This document shows, piece by piece, positions 16,408 through 19,864 of a stretch of DNA of 19,864 bases. Source of the stretch: JBDNFP01 sp041689775 (GTDB taxonomy: Bacteria > Bacteroidota > Bacteroidia > Cytophagales > Spirosomataceae); contig JBDNFP010000473.1 of NCBI GenBank assembly GCA_041689775.1, positions 1 through 19,864 on the forward strand, in the 5' to 3' direction. The notes beneath the pieces are model-generated. The model saw only the letters and a list, made by a program, of their open reading frames with translations, was not told the origin of the DNA and made no database searches. The position numbers were made by a program, and so were the translations under genes. The first letter of the stretch is position 1. The number at the start of each line of letters is the position of its first letter.

Positions 16408-16415
16408 CAAAATTA
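16408..16415 (-). promoter_or_regulatory. Likely -7 element of the DUF5916 gene (TAATTTTG)
   Basis: On the minus strand TAATTTTG fits TAnnTTTG about 53 nt upstream of the ATG. No clear -33 TTG is seen; that position falls against the upstream terminator. Confidence 0.42.
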
Positions 16416-16425
16416 AACCTTAAAC

Positions 16426-16465
16426 GTATAAAAGCTCCACAGGTTGAATTGTACCCGCGGAGCTT
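16426..16465 (-). terminator. Terminator after the aminotransferase gene
   Basis: On the minus strand AAGCTCCGCGGGT and ACCTGTGGAGCTT (16465-16453 and 16444-16432) pair over 13 bp with two G-U pairs and an 8-nt loop, followed by TTTAT. It lies about 50 nt past the stop at 16515. Confidence 0.65.
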
Positions 16466-16514
16466 CTATGCAAATAAAAACAAATTCTTTACAATAGTGT
16501 TCAAAAAGAGCACA

Positions 16515-17732
16515 TTACTTTAATGTTGCAACCGCATCCTTGATACGGTGTACAGCCTCGGTCAGAGCTTCGTCAGAAGCAGCGGTTGAGATTCTGATGC
16601 AGTTAGGCGCGCCAAATCCAGAACCAGCTACGGTAGAAACAAAGGAGTTGTTCAGTATCCAAAGCGAGAAATCGTCAGCGTCCTTGATGAGGTTTGCTCC
16701 GTCTGACTTACCGAAATAGTAGCTAACGTCTGGGAATGCGTAGAACGCCCCCTGCGGAACATTTACTTTAAAGCCGGGAATTTCTCTGAGCAGACCCACT
16801 ACCAAATCACGACGACGTGCATAGGCCTCCGTCATTTTCTTGGTGGCATCTAATGGGCCGTTAAAGGCGGCCACGGCGGCTTTTTGAGCAATAGAGCTAG
16901 CGCCGGAGGTGACTTGCCCTTGGAGTTTTTCAACGCCTTCGGTAATCCATTTTGCGGCACCGATAAACCCAATGCGCCAACCGGTCATCGCAAAGCCTTT
17001 GGCTACACCGTTTACGGTAATCACGCGGTTTTTCAGGGATGGAATTGATCCCATACTAAAATGACCTTCTTCCGTGAAGTTGATGTACTCGTAGATTTCG
17101 TCGGCGAGTACATACACGTTAGGATGTTTTTCAATCACGGCCGCAAGCGCACGCAACTCGGCCTCGTTGTACACCGATCCCGTGGGGTTGTTAGGCGAAG
17201 CGTACATCACAATCTTGGTGCGGGGCGTAATGGCTGCTTCCAGTTGCTCAGGAGTTACCTTGAAATCATTCTCAAAGGCCCCTTCCACAACCACCGACTT
17301 ACCCTCGGCCAGTTTTACCATTTCGGAGTAGCTAACCCAGTAGGGAGCAAAAATGAGTACCTCATCGCCGGGGTTAATCAGTACCTGAATAGCGTTGGCC
17401 AGGGAGTGCTTCGCCCCGGTAGAAACAACGATATTCTCGGCTTTCCATTCAATATTATTATCACGTTTCAGCTTATCGGCAATGGCTTGGCGCAAATCAG
17501 GGTAGCCGGCTACGGGCGAATACCCGTGGAAACCATCGTCGATGGCCTTTTTGGCGGCGTCACAAATGTGGGCTGGGGTTTTAAAATCGGGCTCACCAAC
17601 GCTAAGGCTGATGACTTTGTGGCCTTGGGCGGCCAATTCACGGGCCTTTTTGGTCATTGCCAGGGTCGAAGATTCTTCGAGGGCATTGATGCGGTCGGCT
17701 AACAACTGCGCTTGCTCTGCTACTGCGGACAT
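16515..17732 (-). CDS. Class I pyridoxal-phosphate aminotransferase, aspartate aminotransferase type
   Basis: This 405-residue fold-type I enzyme transfers amino groups between aspartate or another amino acid and 2-oxoglutarate. Visible features are SVGEPDFKTP (44-53), TGAKHSLANA (105-114), SPNNPTG (179-185), the PLP-contacting Asp in ADEIYEY (210-216), the Schiff-base Lys245 in NGVAKGFAMTGWRIGF (241-256), and the carboxylate-binding Arg380 in NCIRIS. The sequence resembles the Thermus-type (subgroup Ib) aspartate/prephenate aminotransferases more than E. coli AspC, so the exact substrate range is open and I give no symbol. Its own promoter (17780-17787) and terminator indicate a single-gene transcript. 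Confidence 0.92.
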   Translation of the reverse strand: MSAVAEQAQLLADRINALEESSTLAMTKKARELAAQGHKVISLSVGEPDFKTPAHICDAAKKAIDDGFHGYSPVAGYPDLRQAIADKLKRDNNIEWKAENIVVSTGAKHSLANAIQVLINPGDEVLIFAPYWVSYSEMVKLAEGKSVVVEGAFENDFKVTPEQLEAAITPRTKIVMYASPNNPTGSVYNEAELRALAAVIEKHPNVYVLADEIYEYINFTEEGHFSMGSIPSLKNRVITVNGVAKGFAMTGWRIGFIGAAKWITEGVEKLQGQVTSGASSIAQKAAVAAFNGPLDATKKMTEAYARRRDLVVGLLREIPGFKVNVPQGAFYAFPDVSYYFGKSDGANLIKDADDFSLWILNNSFVSTVAGSGFGAPNCIRISTAASDEALTEAVHRIKDAVATLK

Positions 17733-17779
17733 TGCAATAAAAAATTAAGTTAATTGAAACGGTATTAACAAATTGCCCG

Positions 17780-17787
17780 CAAAGTTA
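17780..17787 (-). promoter_or_regulatory. -7 element of the aminotransferase gene (TAACTTTG)
   Basis: On the minus strand TAACTTTG is identical to the -7 element of the TPR gene and lies about 48 nt upstream of the ATG. No TTTG occurs 17 nt upstream; a CGATA-AAA-TATCG dyad (17818-17806) sits at that position instead. Confidence 0.55.
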
Positions 17788-17895
17788 CGGTAATTTTTAT
17801 TGAAGCGATATTTTATCGTAAATTAGTTGCTTGTCGCGAGAGAGAAATACTGCGGTAGGTTCAGGCCTGGTATTGGTAATGTATGGAGAGAAAAC

Positions 17896-18234
17896 TTAAA
17901 TTTCTTCAATCACGGAGCTACCCTGAGACTCATCACCGGAGGTCCACTGCCAGCTTTCGTGGAGGCGAATCTTTCCGGTTGGTAGTACCTCGGGTACAGA
18001 CCGACAAACGCCCGTCATGAGTTCGCCTTGATTATTTACCTGATGGTAGCGCATGTCAATTACCCCGTGCTCATCTACTAGTCCGATGAGGTGCCCCTTG
18101 GTGATCTTACCGCCAGCGTATTCCGCGCTGAGGATAGCGCCTTCTTGAACGTAGTGAAAGATGGTTTCCGCTGAGGTTTCGCCGTTGTTTGTATTTTGGA
18201 TGGGCCGGAAGCGTTTATTGTGGTAGTTAATCAT
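17896..18234 (-). CDS. Small conserved protein often labelled n-acetylglutamate synthase
   Basis: From the ATG at 18234 this is a 112-residue protein beginning MINYHNKRFRPIQNTNNGE. It contains GGKITKGHLIGLVDEHG, IDMRYHQVN, GELMTGVC and ends KIRLHESWQWTSG...SVIEEI. I recognise it as a short beta-rich protein often annotated as 'n-acetylglutamate synthase' in Bacteroidota. It has no GNAT or amino-acid-kinase motif, so that name is doubtful and its function should be treated as unknown. An upstream in-frame ATG at 18297 would overlap the TOPRIM gene by 59 bases. The 18234 start leaves a 4-nt gap and matches the family start as I recall it. The tight spacing suggests cotranscription with the ATPase-TOPRIM pair. 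Confidence 0.8.
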   Translation of the reverse strand: MINYHNKRFRPIQNTNNGETSAETIFHYVQEGAILSAEYAGGKITKGHLIGLVDEHGVIDMRYHQVNNQGELMTGVCRSVPEVLPTGKIRLHESWQWTSGDESQGSSVIEEI

Positions 18235-18238
18235 AGTC

Positions 18239-18883
18239 TTATTCAACGCGTTTGGCAGGATTGAATAATCGATTAAGCCAATCAACGAACAAAACACAAA
18301 GTTCGTGATTGTGATCCAAGTATGATTTTGTGATGGCGAGTCCCATCGGTGTACCTGGTGATTCCTGCCAGGCGAGCCAGGTATGTATCAACGCTTTTGA
18401 TCGGTGAATGGGCTTGAATTTGGCAACTGATTTTTCCTGAATCTTATCTATTATTCTAATGGCGTACGGTAGTGTGGCATCGCCAGTGGGAACTAATACT
18501 TCGGCAAAATCTTCCAACATACCAGGTACTTGATTATCGGGCATAATCCAGATACCGATTACCGTATCCGCTTTTTCAGATCTGATTATACTACCGGATT
18601 TTTCGGGTAGATCGGGCAGTTTGTACCCCAACGGACTGAGAATATTTTTCAATTGTTGCCATCGGGCTACAAGATCAGTATCTGCATCAATTAGGATGCC
18701 TAGTTTTGGGTCACGTAATTTAATTCGTATGGGTAGTTGGGCTAGCAAATTAAGTAAGCCAACATTATCAATAACGTCAAACGATTCAGTAACATTGAAT
18801 TTACCGCAGATGCCCCAAACCACGTGCTGATCATCATTTCCTTCTACTAATAAGGTCGATGTATACTTTCTTTCGATTGCCAT
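18239..18883 (-). CDS. DUF3226 TOPRIM-like protein, candidate defence nuclease
   Basis: This 214-residue protein opens with a TOPRIM-like domain. LLVEGNDD (11-18) supplies the catalytic Glu14, and GILIDADTD (62-70) the D-x-D pair Asp66/Asp68 used for metal binding in OLD-type nucleases and topoisomerases. Further on are PGMLEDF (120-126), a His/Arg-rich stretch (159-167) and an AW...GTPMGLAI segment. This matches DUF3226 proteins, which lie next to AAA ATPases. Its ATG overlaps the ATPase stop by one base (TAATG), so the two are translationally coupled. The arrangement equals that of PARIS, where an ATPase (AriA) holds a TOPRIM nuclease (AriB, DUF4435), but the TOPRIM family here is different. 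Anti-phage function is inference; all expected metal ligands are present, so the domain may be active. Confidence 0.8.
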   Translation of the reverse strand: MAIERKYTSTLLVEGNDDQHVVWGICGKFNVTESFDVIDNVGLLNLLAQLPIRIKLRDPKLGILIDADTDLVARWQQLKNILSPLGYKLPDLPEKSGSIIRSEKADTVIGIWIMPDNQVPGMLEDFAEVLVPTGDATLPYAIRIIDKIQEKSVAKFKPIHRSKALIHTWLAWQESPGTPMGLAITKSYLDHNHELCVLFVDWLNRLFNPAKRVE

Positions 18884-19491
18884 TATCTACGAACTTCAAT
18901 CAAATTATCCGTAATTACTTTCAGCTCGCTTGGTTCAAAGGTCGTCGCTTCGATGGTATCGTCGATATTTTCAAGTTTAATAAGAAGGCCATCTAGCGGA
19001 ATTATTTCATTTTGATTCACAATATTCTCAAAAGCCCGGATCGTATCGTTGCTGTGCGTCGTGACAAAAACCTGAATATTGAGCCTTTCGGCCAGGTGGA
19101 AAATGATTTTCCAAAGTTTCTCTTGTACTGAGTAGTGAAGGCCGTTTTCAAATTCGTCTATGAGAAGGTAGCCGTTTTCACAATTGACCATTGCAAGAAT
19201 GATGGTAAGAATACGGTTGATTCCATCGCCCATAGAGCGTAATGGTACAGGCTTTTTTTGATCACTCAATCTTATTAAAAAACGAGAAGTAGAAGTATCA
19301 TCCTTTATTTGGGAAATTCTTTCAACTTTCGGCTCTATTATATTTAAAGCCTTTGTAACAAAAATCTCCGCTTCTGTCAGTGCTGTCTTCGACCACCATT
19401 TTTCAATATTTCTCTCACTCATCTCGCATCCTGCTGATATGAAATTACAAATATCTGCTTCTTGGCCATTCAAAAATATTTCCGCATTCAT
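18883..19491 (-). CDS. AAA ATPase (AAA_15/AAA_21 type), C-terminal part of a broken gene
   Basis: The first ATG after an in-frame stop gives a 202-residue protein with the second half of an SMC/ABC-like ATPase. It has the signature region PLRSMGDGINRIL (83-95), Walker B LLIDEFENGLH (109-119) and the switch-histidine segment VTTHSND (143-149). The order and the ENGLH after Walker B fit the ATPases paired with DUF3226 proteins. No Walker A is present in this piece; in the family it lies near the N-terminus, which here would be beyond the window. The open frame continues upstream of the ATG for another 82 codons, then meets a TAA at 19738-19740. Beyond that the same frame is open to the window edge, so the gene is probably interrupted and this piece alone could not hydrolyse ATP normally. 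Base composition is AT-richer than in the housekeeping genes. Confidence 0.72.
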   Translation of the reverse strand: MNAEIFLNGQEADICNFISAGCEMSERNIEKWWSKTALTEAEIFVTKALNIIEPKVERISQIKDDTSTSRFLIRLSDQKKPVPLRSMGDGINRILTIILAMVNCENGYLLIDEFENGLHYSVQEKLWKIIFHLAERLNIQVFVTTHSNDTIRAFENIVNQNEIIPLDGLLIKLENIDDTIEATTFEPSELKVITDNLIEVRR

Positions 19492-19864
19492 TGCATGAAA
19501 GAAATCGTTTTCATCAAAGGAAAGTATCTTTTTTTTATCATTTTTACAAACTTCTATTCCTATTATAGATTCATTATTTTCTGATGAAACTTCTTTCTTT
19601 TCCTTGAAAACTATCTGGGAATCAGCATTTTCAATAATTTTTTCTTCCTCAACGAAACGTATAAACCTGAGATAAAATTTCTTAGCGTAGTTTGTATCTG
19701 TATCCGCTTTTATTTCTATTTCGGTAATTATACCAATTTAGTTATTAAACGCCGTATTAAAAGCGTTCAGATAATGATGGTTTCCAGTAATTGATTTTAT
19801 GGTTGTAGTATTCATTTCCTTGACCATTTTAGCTAACCATATTTTCAGACTTTCCATGGTTTCA
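19492..19864 (-). pseudogene. AAA ATPase upstream portion, interrupted by an in-frame TAA
   Basis: This is the same minus-strand frame as the ATPase, continuing to the window edge. From the edge it reads MESLKIWLAKMVKEMNTTTI, then an AFNN segment, a single TAA (19740-19738), then IGIITEIEIKADTDTNYAKK and FYLRFIRFVEEEKIIENADS, on into the ATG at 19491. Both sides of the stop look like coding sequence in one frame with no shift, so a single nonsense change (for example from CAA, GAA or AAA) is the simplest explanation. Alternatives are a sequencing error or two separately made polypeptides, but no ATG lies between the stop and 19491. The N-terminal Walker A region is outside the window. Confidence 0.6.

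Noticed and set aside
1..19864. tRNA genes, rRNA genes or CRISPR arrays
   Set aside because: No tRNA-like arms, rRNA-like blocks or regularly spaced repeats were found when reading the intergenic regions on both strands.

Overview
The window looks like a chromosomal segment of a Bacteroidota bacterium, most likely of the order Cytophagales. Four things point there. Several intergenic regions carry the Bacteroidota-type -7 element TAnnTTTG, twice with TTTG 17 nt upstream. There are no strong Shine-Dalgarno sequences. The gene content is typical: a DUF5916 outer-membrane protein, a BlaI/M56 pair, a monofunctional aspartate kinase and a CBU_0592-like small membrane protein. The placement rests on gene content and promoters, because no rRNA is present.

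Layout. Positions 1-304 hold the 5' end of a broken DDE transposase gene (minus strand, cut by the window edge). Positions 305-846 are mostly non-coding, with a possible gene remnant at 472-675. Positions 847-3350 (plus) are two overlapping paralogous polytopic membrane proteins of GT-C glycosyltransferase appearance, closed by a perfect 18-bp hairpin. Positions 3431-9008 (minus) are housekeeping genes: seryl-tRNA synthetase, aspartate kinase, a small membrane protein, lumazine synthase, a membrane-anchored TPR protein and pyruvate dehydrogenase E1 alpha. Several are separated by good intrinsic terminators. recF (9200-10291, plus) is divergent from pdhA.

Positions 10292-12775 (plus) hold a BlaI-type repressor and an M56 (BlaR1-like) membrane metallopeptidase. 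Their promoter region has two copies of TACGAA-N4-TTCGTA, one in the -33/-7 spacer and one over the expected transcription start. A perfect 19-bp inverted repeat lies just upstream. The M56 protein has no penicillin-binding sensor domain; it ends in a long coiled coil and a proline-rich tail. Positions 12836-17732 (minus) encode a PaaE-like flavin/2Fe-2S reductase, a DUF5916 protein and a class I aminotransferase.

The right end (17896-19864, minus) is the most interesting part. It is an AAA ATPase of the AAA_15/AAA_21 type, overlapping by one base (TAATG) a TOPRIM-like DUF3226 protein, followed after 4 nt by a small conserved protein often labelled 'n-acetylglutamate synthase'. A separate ATPase plus TOPRIM protein is the architecture of PARIS (AriA/AriB) and related OLD-type anti-phage systems, so this is a candidate defence locus. 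The ATPase reading frame is broken by one in-frame TAA at 19738-19740, so the copy may be decaying. Its Walker A motif, if present, lies beyond the window.
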